Assembly (NCBI GenBank): GCA_027364825.1
Contig: DAHXOM010000079.1
Coordinates: forward strand, 1-12,708
Origin: a bacterium
GTDB lineage: Bacteria; JAMCPX01
Direction of reading: 5' to 3'
Length of the DNA: 12,708 nt
In this document: piece by piece, positions 1 to 5,589 of the stretch
Numbering within the stretch: position 1 is the stretch's first letter
Layout of the letters: each line of letters opens with the position of its first letter
Made by a program: the position numbers and the translations under genes
The notes under the pieces: model-generated
Database searches by the model: none
The model's input: only the letters and a program-made list of their open reading frames with translations
Told to the model about the DNA's origin: nothing

Positions 1-1
1 A

Positions 2-31
2 CTTAAACATTGAGATTCCTGACTCTGGATT
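2..31. repeat. Imperfect direct repeat, left copy
   Basis: This 30-base stretch matches 783-811 in the same orientation. The shared core is TTAAACATTGAG, one variable base, then TTCCTGAC, followed by a slightly diverged C/T-rich stretch and GGATT. The copies differ at two substitutions and one one-base length change. Together they bracket the mntA-hepT pair. The repeat sits at the window edge, so its true left end is unknown. Similar dispersed repeats occur near REP-type elements in many anaerobe genomes, but I cannot assign a family here. The remainder, 32-89, holds no gene I can support. Confidence 0.7.
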
Positions 32-89
32 ACAAAAAAGAGGAGACAGACTCAGACACTGACATCAGACAGGTTTAAATCATAACGCT

Positions 90-437
90 TCAATGGTTCT
101 TTCCCTTTTCAATAAGTCCTTTCATTTTTCTTTTTATTACAGGGATGTCCTCTTTGACTGTATCCCAGACTGCATCTATATCAACACCCATGTAGTCATG
201 GATCAATTTGTCCCTCATTCCTGCCATGTCTTTCCATGGGATCCCCGGGTGTTCATCTCTGATTTCGATTGAGATCTTTTTGGTAGCTTCCCCGATTATT
301 TCAATCTGTCTTATTACCCCGTCTTGTATAAGATGATTCTTTATAAAGTCCCCGTGCTTTATCCCTGTGATATATTCTTCTATTCTGGATATTGCATCAT
401 AAATATGTCTGAGATATATACCGTTATCTTTTTTCAT
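90..437 (-). CDS. hepT: HepT-like HEPN RNase toxin (DUF86)
   Basis: This 115-residue protein belongs to the HepT/DUF86 family of HEPN-domain ribonucleases. These act as the toxin of the MntA-HepT type VII toxin-antitoxin system and cleave RNA in the cytoplasm as dimers. The HEPN signature R-x4-H-x-Y is intact at R75, H80 and Y82, inside the final helical part where the active site belongs. In characterised systems the motif tyrosine is the residue AMPylated by the antitoxin, and it is present here. Length is normal for the family. The ATG at 437 overlaps the mntA stop by four bases (ATGA), so the pair is almost certainly translationally coupled, antitoxin first. I see no hairpin-plus-T-tract terminator after the gene. 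The assignment to the family is firm; that this copy is an active toxin is inferred from the intact motif. Confidence 0.92.
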   Translation of the reverse strand: MKKDNGIYLRHIYDAISRIEEYITGIKHGDFIKNHLIQDGVIRQIEIIGEATKKISIEIRDEHPGIPWKDMAGMRDKLIHDYMGVDIDAVWDTVKEDIPVIKRKMKGLIEKGKNH

Positions 438-718
438 TCGTAGAGTACCTTCATCTCGCTTTTTATTCTATCGATCAGGTAGGGGCTTATGGATTTTTCT
501 GTCAGTAGATCTACTTTTATGCCCAAGGTTTCGGACAGCTCTCTTTCTATCCGCACTATTTTGAGGAGACTTTTTCTTTTTGAAAACTCGACGATAATAT
601 CTATATCGCTATCGGGCTTTTCTTCTCCTCTTACGTACGATCCAAAGACCGAGACTTTTTTAGCTCCACGATCCTTGAGCAGTGGGATTATTCTTTTAAA
701 GACTGTTTTATGCTCCAT
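434..718 (-). CDS. mntA: MntA-like minimal nucleotidyltransferase antitoxin
   Basis: This is a minimal nucleotidyltransferase of about 94 residues. In MntA-HepT systems it neutralises HepT by transferring AMP to the HEPN tyrosine. Using the ATG at 718, the catalytic GS-x10-D-x-D motif is complete: G26, S27, D38 and D40, with a likely third acidic residue at D70 in KVDLL. The reading frame continues upstream to an ATG at 775, but those 19 extra residues do not resemble the family N-terminus, so I chose 718. Its ribosome binding site is weak. A 5-base inverted repeat (CTGCT at 720-724, AGCAG at 731-735) lies just upstream of this start, and a possible promoter (GGACAA 749-754 and TCTATA 726-731, read on the minus strand, 17-base spacer) would give an almost leaderless message. 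These sites could serve autoregulation but are only suggestive. The 3' end overlaps hepT by four bases. Confidence 0.9.
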   Translation of the reverse strand: MEHKTVFKRIIPLLKDRGAKKVSVFGSYVRGEEKPDSDIDIIVEFSKRKSLLKIVRIERELSETLGIKVDLLTEKSISPYLIDRIKSEMKVLYE

Positions 719-782
719 ACTGCTTTCTATAGCAGGATTTGAAATTTTGGACAATATATGGAAATGCAGCAACACGTTTCGG

Positions 783-811
783 CTTAAACATTGAGGTTCC
801 TGACCCGGATT
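783..811. repeat. Imperfect direct repeat, right copy
   Basis: Second copy of the 2-31 repeat, in the same orientation, lying about 65 bases upstream of the mntA start. It runs directly into the hairpin-rich stretch at 827-886, which is not seen beside the left copy within this window. Confidence 0.7.
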
Positions 812-826
812 CCCGTTGGAATTTAT

Positions 827-886
827 CCCGCCATCGGCGGGACGGGCAGACCGACCCTTCTTTAGGATGGGTTCCCCGGTCTGCCC
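827..886. repeat. Hairpin-rich dispersed-type repeat in a non-coding stretch
   Basis: Two stem-loops lie back to back. The first is CCCGCC (827-832), a 3-base loop, then GGCGGG (836-841). The second has perfect 10-base arms, GGGCAGACCG (844-853) and CGGTCTGCCC (877-886), with an inner ACCC/GGGT pairing (854-857 with 869-872). This is the look of a dispersed intergenic palindromic repeat unit. It belongs to the roughly 345-base gap 719-1062 that separates the divergent mntA and plus-strand small genes. Short open frames cross it on both strands, but they simply translate the repeat and are not credible genes. The rest of the gap (890-1040) is AT-rich and may hold the promoter of the small gene pair, though I see no strong -35/-10 match. 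Confidence 0.65.
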
Positions 887-1062
887 CTACATCAGCGATC
901 AAATTTCTCGACCCTTGTCAGGAGGAAGATAGCAGAGAGAACCGCTGAAGCATTTTTTAAAAGGTAATTTTTAACAGATAATACGGTTGGTGTTGCGGTG
1001 TACCCTCTTGCTAACGGGCTGCTGTTGCACTACATTATAAACAATAGGGAAGGTAAATATAT

Positions 1063-1251
1063 ATGAAAAATGCGAATGTAGTTATTGTTCCTCTAAAAAT
1101 AATTCATAAACTTGAGGAAGCTTTGGCAGAGCTTGAAAAGGCTACCTCTCCTTATAAATCAGATTTTCTGGCAAGGATGTATAAAGCACGAGCCTCAGAT
1201 TTAGAGGGTAAAGGAAAAGGCTTATCTCAAATAAAAAATCAATTCAGGTGA
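1063..1251 (+). CDS. Small protein of unknown function, first of a coupled pair
   Basis: This encodes 62 residues and is one of only two plus-strand genes in the window. A good ribosome binding site (GGGAAGG, 1047-1053) lies nine bases before the ATG, and the next gene overlaps its stop by four bases (GTGA). Both facts support real coding. The protein opens with a short hydrophobic stretch (VVIVPLKII), followed by a probable amphipathic helix rich in Leu, Glu and Lys (residues about 13-26) and a basic, Lys/Gly/Arg-containing tail. There is no signal peptide, membrane segment or motif that I recognise. The size, the overlap with a second small gene and the position beside an mntA-hepT pair fit a small accessory or toxin-antitoxin-like module, but nothing in the sequence proves that. 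Confidence 0.65.
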   Translation: MKNANVVIVPLKIIHKLEEALAELEKATSPYKSDFLARMYKARASDLEGKGKGLSQIKNQFR

Positions 1252-1472
1252 AAAAGACAGCAATGGGGTTCGACTTAAATACGGAAATGACAAAAGAGAG
1301 GAAACAGGGGCAGAGGCGTCCTCCCCAGACATTGGACAGGTTTAAATCATATCTCGATCAGTTACTGGCAAAGCCCGTAGCATCAACGGAAGATATGGCT
1401 GAATTTACAGAGATGGCAGAACTTGGCATCGATGAATGGGCAGAACACCTTGAAGCAGAGGACAAAGCTTGA
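1248..1472 (+). CDS. Small acidic protein of unknown function, second of a coupled pair
   Basis: This encodes 74 residues from a GTG start at 1248 that overlaps the preceding stop (GTGA), a typical translational-coupling arrangement. An ATG at 1263 is an alternative start and would give 69 residues. The N-terminal third is polar and basic (KERKQGQRR), while the C-terminal half is acidic and probably helical (ending DEWAEHLEAEDKA). The opposite charge of the two small products would suit a complex, which is inference only. I recognise no family. Codons 1335-1351 share a 17-base exact match with 68-84 near the left edge of the window, so part of this gene may have a degraded second copy there. 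The stop codon falls within an 8-base-arm hairpin (1469-1476 and 1485-1492). Confidence 0.6.
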   Translation: MKKTAMGFDLNTEMTKERKQGQRRPPQTLDRFKSYLDQLLAKPVASTEDMAEFTEMAELGIDEWAEHLEAEDKA

Positions 1473-1474
1473 GG

Positions 1475-1504
1475 AAAACAAAACTTCCTCAAACCTTCGG
1501 TTTG
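1475..1504 (-). terminator. Rho-independent terminator of apgM
   Basis: Read on the minus strand, a compact hairpin (CAAACC, loop GAA, GGTTTG; arms 1499-1504 and 1490-1495) is followed by AGGAAGTTTTGTTTT (1489-1475), which is T-rich. It starts about 25 bases after the apgM stop codon. The T tract is interrupted, so efficiency may be moderate. An overlapping alternative hairpin (1469-1476 with 1485-1492) could also act at the end of the convergent plus-strand small genes. Confidence 0.7.
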
Positions 1505-1529
1505 CTCTCAAGAGGACGATTGAATAAAC

Positions 1530-2756
1530 CTATGCCCCGAACTTCTTGAGGCGCATGCCGTTCGCAAGCATCAGGGGTATAATGTCCGTCGAGTGGAATA
1601 TCCCGAGTTCCCCTTTGAGGCATTCCCTCTCGGTAAACGAAGCAGATGTCCTGCCGAACACGTACCTGCTCTTTAACAGCACCGGCACCGGATGCCAGCT
1701 GTGCCCCTTGATAAGGGCGGGTGTGGAATGGTCTCCCGTTATGACGAGGACGTCCGGATTGAGAGACAGGATGTCCGGGAGGTTTTTGTCAAACTCTTCT
1801 ATGACTTTGCACTTGCCGTCAAAATTCCCGTCCTCTCCGTTTGAATCCGTTTTCTTCACATGGAGGTAAAAGAAATCGTATTTATCGTAGTTTTTTTTCA
1901 GTGCCTCGATCTCCTGAGTAATGCCTCCCTCGGGTTTTATGGTATCCATGCCGAGCAGCTTTGCAACACCGAGGTACATAGGGTATGTCGCGATGGCGAG
2001 CGGCTTCACGCCGTAGACTTCATTGAACTTCGGTATCTTCGGCACGGATGAAAAACCCCGCAGCAGGATATAGTTCGCTTTGTCCTGGTCCTTCAGTATC
2101 TGTGCTGCCTTTTCCACAAACTTCAGTGCAATCTCTGCAACGTGTTTTGCCTGTTTGCCCGAAGGCGACGGCACTACCGGCTCGAGCCCTTCTTTCTGGG
2201 GGTCCGTATCCTCGATAAGATCAGCGCCCTTTTCAAGTGCATTCTGAAACCTCAGGACCAGTGCAAACCTGTGCTCCATACCCGGAAGCAGGATTATCTG
2301 TGCATCGTCAATTTGTTTGATCTTTTCCTGCAGCATCCCGGTGATCTTCCTGCTCTGATCGGTCGGGATCCTGCCGGCCCTCCTGTCCTTTATGATAATC
2401 TTCGGGCCTTCATGGGCCGCCGTCGCATAGTTGCACCGTATCGCTATATCGTTTTCCGTCAGATGGATACCCAGGCCGAGCCCCTCAAGCACGCCTCTCC
2501 CAATCTCATATTGAAGGGGGTTATAACCGAATATGCCGAGGTGCCCGGGACCGCTGCCCGGGGTTATGCCGTAGGCAACAGGCACCTGCAGACCGCATGC
2601 AGAACTATTGGCGAGGAGAGAAAGATTGGGAGCATCCGCCTTTTCAAGCTCGCTTGCACCGTCTACCGGCAGTCCGCCGACGCCGTCCAAAACGACCAGG
2701 ACGAGCTTTGTCGTGTTGGGTTCTATAAGGGGTTTTAAAAGTTCTTGATCATTCAT
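1530..2756 (-). CDS. apgM: Archaeal-type cofactor-independent phosphoglycerate mutase (ApgM)
   Basis: This 408-residue cytoplasmic enzyme interconverts 3-phosphoglycerate and 2-phosphoglycerate in glycolysis and gluconeogenesis. It belongs to the alkaline-phosphatase superfamily branch first described in archaea, not the larger bacterial GpmI. The metal-binding start VVLDGVGG (D24) is present, as is the catalytic serine in TPGSGPGHLG (S68). The H-x4-D and D-rich segment HVKKTDSNGEDG (H299, D304, D309) and the C-terminal GDHSTP (D342, H343) followed by GHSWHPVP (H352, H355) complete the set. Length matches the family's roughly 400 residues. The ATG at 2756 has an AAGGAG site five bases upstream (2762-2767). 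A separate promoter candidate precedes it and a terminator follows, so it can be transcribed alone, although the radical SAM gene lies upstream on the same strand 77 bases away. Confidence 0.93.
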   Translation of the reverse strand: MNDQELLKPLIEPNTTKLVLVVLDGVGGLPVDGASELEKADAPNLSLLANSSACGLQVPVAYGITPGSGPGHLGIFGYNPLQYEIGRGVLEGLGLGIHLTENDIAIRCNYATAAHEGPKIIIKDRRAGRIPTDQSRKITGMLQEKIKQIDDAQIILLPGMEHRFALVLRFQNALEKGADLIEDTDPQKEGLEPVVPSPSGKQAKHVAEIALKFVEKAAQILKDQDKANYILLRGFSSVPKIPKFNEVYGVKPLAIATYPMYLGVAKLLGMDTIKPEGGITQEIEALKKNYDKYDFFYLHVKKTDSNGEDGNFDGKCKVIEEFDKNLPDILSLNPDVLVITGDHSTPALIKGHSWHPVPVLLKSRYVFGRTSASFTERECLKGELGIFHSTDIIPLMLANGMRLKKFGA

Positions 2757-2786
2757 ACCATCTCCTTCGAAACTTTATCTTTGTTG

Positions 2787-2815
2787 ATTGTATCAATAAA
2801 GACATTCCTGCGCAA
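2787..2815 (-). promoter_or_regulatory. Candidate sigma-70 promoter of apgM
   Basis: On the minus strand a -35-like TTGCGC (2810-2815) is separated by 17 bases from a -10 TACAAT (2787-2792). The -10 carries the extended TG-n motif (TGATACAAT). The predicted start of transcription is near 2780, giving a leader of about 25 bases. A small inverted repeat, TTGAT-TGT-ATCAA (2784-2796), covers the -10 element and could be an operator or chance. The -35 is weak, but the extended -10 would compensate. Confidence 0.5.
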
Positions 2816-2833
2816 TAATTTCTCAGCATCCCC

Positions 2834-4267
2834 CTATACTGAAGGAGCGGGTTGAGCCAATTTTTTCTGCTTCATTACTTTCTTCAGCCTCTTGGTGCTT
2901 GCATGGGTCCTCAGAAGGATGTAGGGCACATAGTACATCAGTCTGAGCAGGCGGCGCGGTGTCAGGATACCGAGTCTGAATGCCTTGACCGCAATCTTCT
3001 TGATCTGTCCGGGTGTGTAAAAGTCCCGATCGATCCTTTTCAGGATTGCCGTCAGTTCCTTGCGGCCGTACTTTTCCGAGTAAATACCGTTGTCCTTGCC
3101 TATGTAATACCCCTTGTTCGCCTTGACGATATCCTCCAATGCGGAAAATTTTTCCCACCTGAGCCTGCTCAGGGAAATGAAGTCGATACCTATCTCACGG
3201 GCATACTTTGATATCTCCAGCATCTCCTCTTCAACCTCACCGATAATCCCGACAATAAAATAACCGTTGATGAGCATCCCCGAATCTGCAAGAACATGAA
3301 ACACCTCTTTTACTTTGGCTGTTTTAAAGCCTTTCTGGAGTGCGTCGAGTGACTTGTCCTGGGCAGATTCCAGTCCCACCATCAGGATCTTGAATCCCGC
3401 CTTCTTCATCTTCTCAACCAATTCAGGTTTTCGCGCGATGTCGATCCGCACGTTGCACAGGAACATCTTCTTGATGCCCTTTGCAATGATGAGATCGCAG
3501 ATCTTCTCGACCCTTTTCATGTCGGCAGTAAAATTGTCGTCTACAAACGCCACGAAATCGGCATCTATGGCCTCTATTTCTTCGACCGTAGATTCGGGAC
3601 TTCTCGCCTCCCATTTGCGCAGCTGTCCCAGAGGGTTAAGCTTGAAGCTGCAAAATTTACAGCTATAAGGACATCCCCGCGAACTCATAATGGCATCGAA
3701 TCCGAATCCAAGGTCAATCCCCTTGATGGTGGCTCGGTAATTCGTTGTCCTGAGGCTCCGGTCCGGTCTTTTAACTTCTTGAAGAGAAAACAACGGCCTG
3801 GATTCATTATGAATGACTTTTTCGTTGTCCCTATACGATATGCCCTTCACCTCTTCCAATGGTCTGCCGCTGAAGAGGTCTCTCAGGGTTAGTTCTCCTT
3901 CCCCCCTGACGATCACGGATATGTTCGGACACCGGTTGAACAGGTCCTCGACGAAATCCGTGGCCTGCCGGCCTCCTACAATGACTCTGACCTGCGGCGG
4001 GATCTGCCGTATTACCGCGCATACTTCATCGTAGGTATAGTTCCAGTTCACGCTCACCAGAGCAGTATCGATAGAAGGGATAAAGTAATTCATGGGGTCC
4101 TTCACATACCTGAAATCCACGATTTTTATACTCCCGACCATATCGCTGACTGCAGTCGCAACATATTCAAGTCCTATCGGCGGGAAAAACTCATAAACTG
4201 GCACCTCTTTTACATAGGGATAGAGGCAAAGAACATTGTTTGGCTTTATTCCTTCATGCGCGTGCAT
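2834..4267 (-). CDS. Radical SAM protein with N-terminal B12-binding-type domain
   Basis: This 477-residue protein has the layout of the large B12-binding-domain radical SAM family. Residues about 10-130 form a Rossmann-like domain (opening NVLCLYPY, with the VGGRQATDF and RGEGELTLRDLF segments usual in this family). The radical SAM core follows, with the cluster ligands C199-x3-C203-x2-C206 in RGCPYSCKFCSF. After the barrel comes a basic C-terminal extension (about 400-477) ending in a Lys-rich tail. I see no D-x-H-x-x-G cobalamin-histidine motif, so if cobalamin binds it would be in the form lacking a protein histidine ligand. The substrate is unknown: relatives include methyltransferases and hopanoid or lipid-modifying enzymes. 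The ATG at 4267 has the G7 run as its ribosome binding site (4272-4278, four-base spacing). The gene lies between apgM and an envelope gene module; neither identifies the substrate. Confidence 0.85.
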   Translation of the reverse strand: MHAHEGIKPNNVLCLYPYVKEVPVYEFFPPIGLEYVATAVSDMVGSIKIVDFRYVKDPMNYFIPSIDTALVSVNWNYTYDEVCAVIRQIPPQVRVIVGGRQATDFVEDLFNRCPNISVIVRGEGELTLRDLFSGRPLEEVKGISYRDNEKVIHNESRPLFSLQEVKRPDRSLRTTNYRATIKGIDLGFGFDAIMSSRGCPYSCKFCSFKLNPLGQLRKWEARSPESTVEEIEAIDADFVAFVDDNFTADMKRVEKICDLIIAKGIKKMFLCNVRIDIARKPELVEKMKKAGFKILMVGLESAQDKSLDALQKGFKTAKVKEVFHVLADSGMLINGYFIVGIIGEVEEEMLEISKYAREIGIDFISLSRLRWEKFSALEDIVKANKGYYIGKDNGIYSEKYGRKELTAILKRIDRDFYTPGQIKKIAVKAFRLGILTPRRLLRLMYYVPYILLRTHASTKRLKKVMKQKKLAQPAPSV

Positions 4268-4337
4268 CTGTCCCCCCCGTCAGGATGAACGCGATTTTAA
4301 ACCGCGCCCTTCCTATAAAAACTTTAATTCCTAACAT
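4254..4337 (-). CDS. Candidate 27-residue upstream ORF overlapping the radical SAM start
   Basis: This small frame starts at an ATG at 4337, preceded at eight bases by AGGAGG (4346-4351) extended into a G run. That is a stronger ribosome binding site than the one of the gene downstream. It encodes MLGIKVFIGRARFKIAFILT plus seven more residues and stops with TGA at 4254-4256, so it overlaps the radical SAM gene by 14 bases in another frame. The run of seven G (4272-4278) lies inside it. Such an arrangement fits a leader peptide that couples translation to the main gene. If one G were missing, this frame would continue directly into the radical SAM protein, so a sequencing or slippage effect must also be considered. 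No known leader peptide is recognised. Confidence 0.45.
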   Translation of the reverse strand: MLGIKVFIGRARFKIAFILTGGTDARA

Positions 4338-4403
4338 AGTATCCCCCTCCTCAATAGTTGAGCTTTCCAACGGGGTAAACCCGGCAGAAAATTAGATTTG
4401 CGA
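4338..4403 (-). promoter_or_regulatory. Structured 5' leader ahead of the upstream ORF and radical SAM gene
   Basis: From the predicted transcription start near 4403 there are about 65 bases before the upstream ORF and 136 before the radical SAM ATG. A hairpin with arms CTCAA/TTGAG (4350-4354 and 4358-4362) runs into the AGGAGG of the upstream ORF. A second small stem (CGGG 4371-4374, CCCG 4380-4383) lies upstream. The CCCC of this second element on the minus strand could instead pair with the G-rich ribosome binding site. The layout is compatible with translational control, but it does not match a riboswitch class I can name, and it is too short for a cobalamin riboswitch. Confidence 0.35.
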
Positions 4404-4409
4404 TCACTC

Positions 4410-4439
4410 ATTATAAAGAGATTAACACAGACCGGTAAA
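4410..4439 (-). promoter_or_regulatory. Candidate sigma-70 promoter of the radical SAM gene
   Basis: The minus strand carries a perfect -10 hexamer TATAAT (4410-4415) and a -35-like TTTACC (4434-4439) with an 18-base spacer. The surrounding sequence is AT-rich. It lies in the 220-base gap between the deacetylase stop and the radical SAM start, which is where a new transcription unit would be expected to begin. Confidence 0.6.
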
Positions 4440-4482
4440 ATAATACAATCAAATAAATTATGCTTCGGGAGCTGTTACCCGG

Positions 4483-4500
4483 GGGTGGTTATAACCACCC
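4483..4500. terminator. 18-base perfect palindrome across the deacetylase stop codon
   Basis: GGGTGGTTATAACCACCC is a perfect palindrome. On the minus strand it contains the last two sense codons and the TAA stop of the deacetylase gene, and TTAC/GTAA (4475-4478 and 4501-4504) could extend the stem around a small bulge. It lies at the 3' end of the long operon, so it may terminate or stabilise the message. There is no T tract immediately after it on the minus strand, so a simple intrinsic terminator is not proven. Confidence 0.4.
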
Positions 4501-5589
4501 GTAAAAAAGGCTGTACAGCGTAACAAGTATCCGTGACCTGTGGAGAAAGAAATACCGTTTGAACCATGAAAGGTTTGACCGGTAAACCTTGAAGCGCTTT
4601 ATCCTATACGGGTCTCCTCCGCGAACATTCGCACCCTTGTCCGTTGTTATAGCGCCTTTGTACCCGATATCTTTCAAGAGCTGAAGACTCTGTTTATTAT
4701 ACTGCCCCCACGGGAAGCATAAGAACGCAGGAACAACACCGGTCCGGTCTGAAATCAACTGCCTGCTTTTCTCAAGATCCGTCCTGCACCTGCGTACATA
4801 AGTCTCTTCCGATTCATAAATAACCTTTACAGGGTTCTGCTTCCTGTATTCAAGATAAGCCTTCTTGAGTATCCGGAGTGCATTGCTTTCGGACAGGTCG
4901 AGCGACCGGTCTTTGACCAGTTTTACGAGGTAGTCGTTGAGCTTGTAATCGCCCGTAAAATTTTTGTGCGCCAGGGAGGAACCTGCTTCATATCGAACCG
5001 TGCCGGGCCTTGTATCCCCCCACACAGGCCAGTCAAGCTCGACACCGGAATTAAACCCGCGTGCACTGTCGTTTCTATAAACGCGATCATGGAACAGGCC
5101 GTGGTCCTCAATCTGCACCAGGCCCGGGGCCGTCATACGGTTCAATTCATCCCACGTTGCAAACCTTTCCGCAGATTCCATGTTGGCCCCTGTCCTCGAT
5201 GGATAGCCCCTCGAGCGTTCACGCTGTCCCGCTCCTATGGATTGCTTTCTCACGCCTGACACCGCAAAAATAGCCGCCTTCAGTTTGTACTTTTCGAGGA
5301 TCGGGAACAGATAATGATAATTGCAATAAAAGCCGTCATCGAACGTCAGCACAAAGCTTTTTCTCGGAACACTGCTGATGCCGGTCATGAAATTGTACAG
5401 TTCATTCAAGGACAGGGAATTGTAACCTTTCGACAAAAGGTGTTTCATCTGTGCTTCAAATACCTCCGGGGTCACGGGATCGGTGGGCTCGACATGATGG
5501 TAGTATAACACGGGTATGGAGAACGCCCTGAATTCGAAATACCAGATTACAACAGCCAGCACGGCGATGAAAAGTACGACGTATATCAT
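4489..5589 (-). CDS. Membrane-anchored polysaccharide deacetylase (NodB fold, CE4)
   Basis: This 366-residue protein begins with a hydrophobic helix (residues about 2-18, MIYVVLFIAVLAVVIWYF) that should act as a signal anchor and place the enzyme outside the cytoplasmic membrane. The NodB deacetylase motifs follow: TFDDG (T82-G86), a metal-binding H-x3-H (H163, H167), and FPWG (292-295) in place of the common FPYG. The family removes N- or O-acetyl groups from sugars such as N-acetylglucosamine using a divalent metal. About 120 residues separate motifs two and three, longer than in compact NodB enzymes, so an insert domain (about 171-285) is likely. The gene overlaps the upstream glycosyltransferase by four bases (ATGA) and is the last gene of the operon. 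With that neighbour it suggests processing of a surface glycan. The exact substrate is unknown. Confidence 0.88.
   Translation of the reverse strand: MIYVVLFIAVLAVVIWYFEFRAFSIPVLYYHHVEPTDPVTPEVFEAQMKHLLSKGYNSLSLNELYNFMTGISSVPRKSFVLTFDDGFYCNYHYLFPILEKYKLKAAIFAVSGVRKQSIGAGQRERSRGYPSRTGANMESAERFATWDELNRMTAPGLVQIEDHGLFHDRVYRNDSARGFNSGVELDWPVWGDTRPGTVRYEAGSSLAHKNFTGDYKLNDYLVKLVKDRSLDLSESNALRILKKAYLEYRKQNPVKVIYESEETYVRRCRTDLEKSRQLISDRTGVVPAFLCFPWGQYNKQSLQLLKDIGYKGAITTDKGANVRGGDPYRIKRFKVYRSNLSWFKRYFFLHRSRILVTLYSLFYGWL

Noticed and set aside
739..948. Open frame of 69 codons on the plus strand, with a 64-codon frame on the other strand (708-902)
   Set aside because: Both simply read through the direct repeat and the hairpin element. 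Neither has a credible ribosome binding site or protein-like composition.
967..1040. Possible integron attC-like or promoter sequence upstream of the small gene pair
   Set aside because: Short AAC/GTT-type words occur, but they do not form paired core sites with a proper stem. The best -35/-10 combinations have wrong spacing.
2142..2738. Long plus-strand open frame of 198 codons opposite apgM
   Set aside because: It is antisense to a complete, motif-verified apgM, and its Cys/His/Arg-rich composition is that of a shadow frame.
2823..3158. Minus-strand 111-codon frame overlapping the radical SAM C-terminus
   Set aside because: It is out of frame with the verified radical SAM gene, low in hydrophobic residues and has no RBS, so it is a shadow.
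4338..4403. Cobalamin or cyclic-dinucleotide riboswitch in the radical SAM leader
   Set aside because: The leader is too short for a cobalamin riboswitch, and the conserved bases of the GEMM class are not present.
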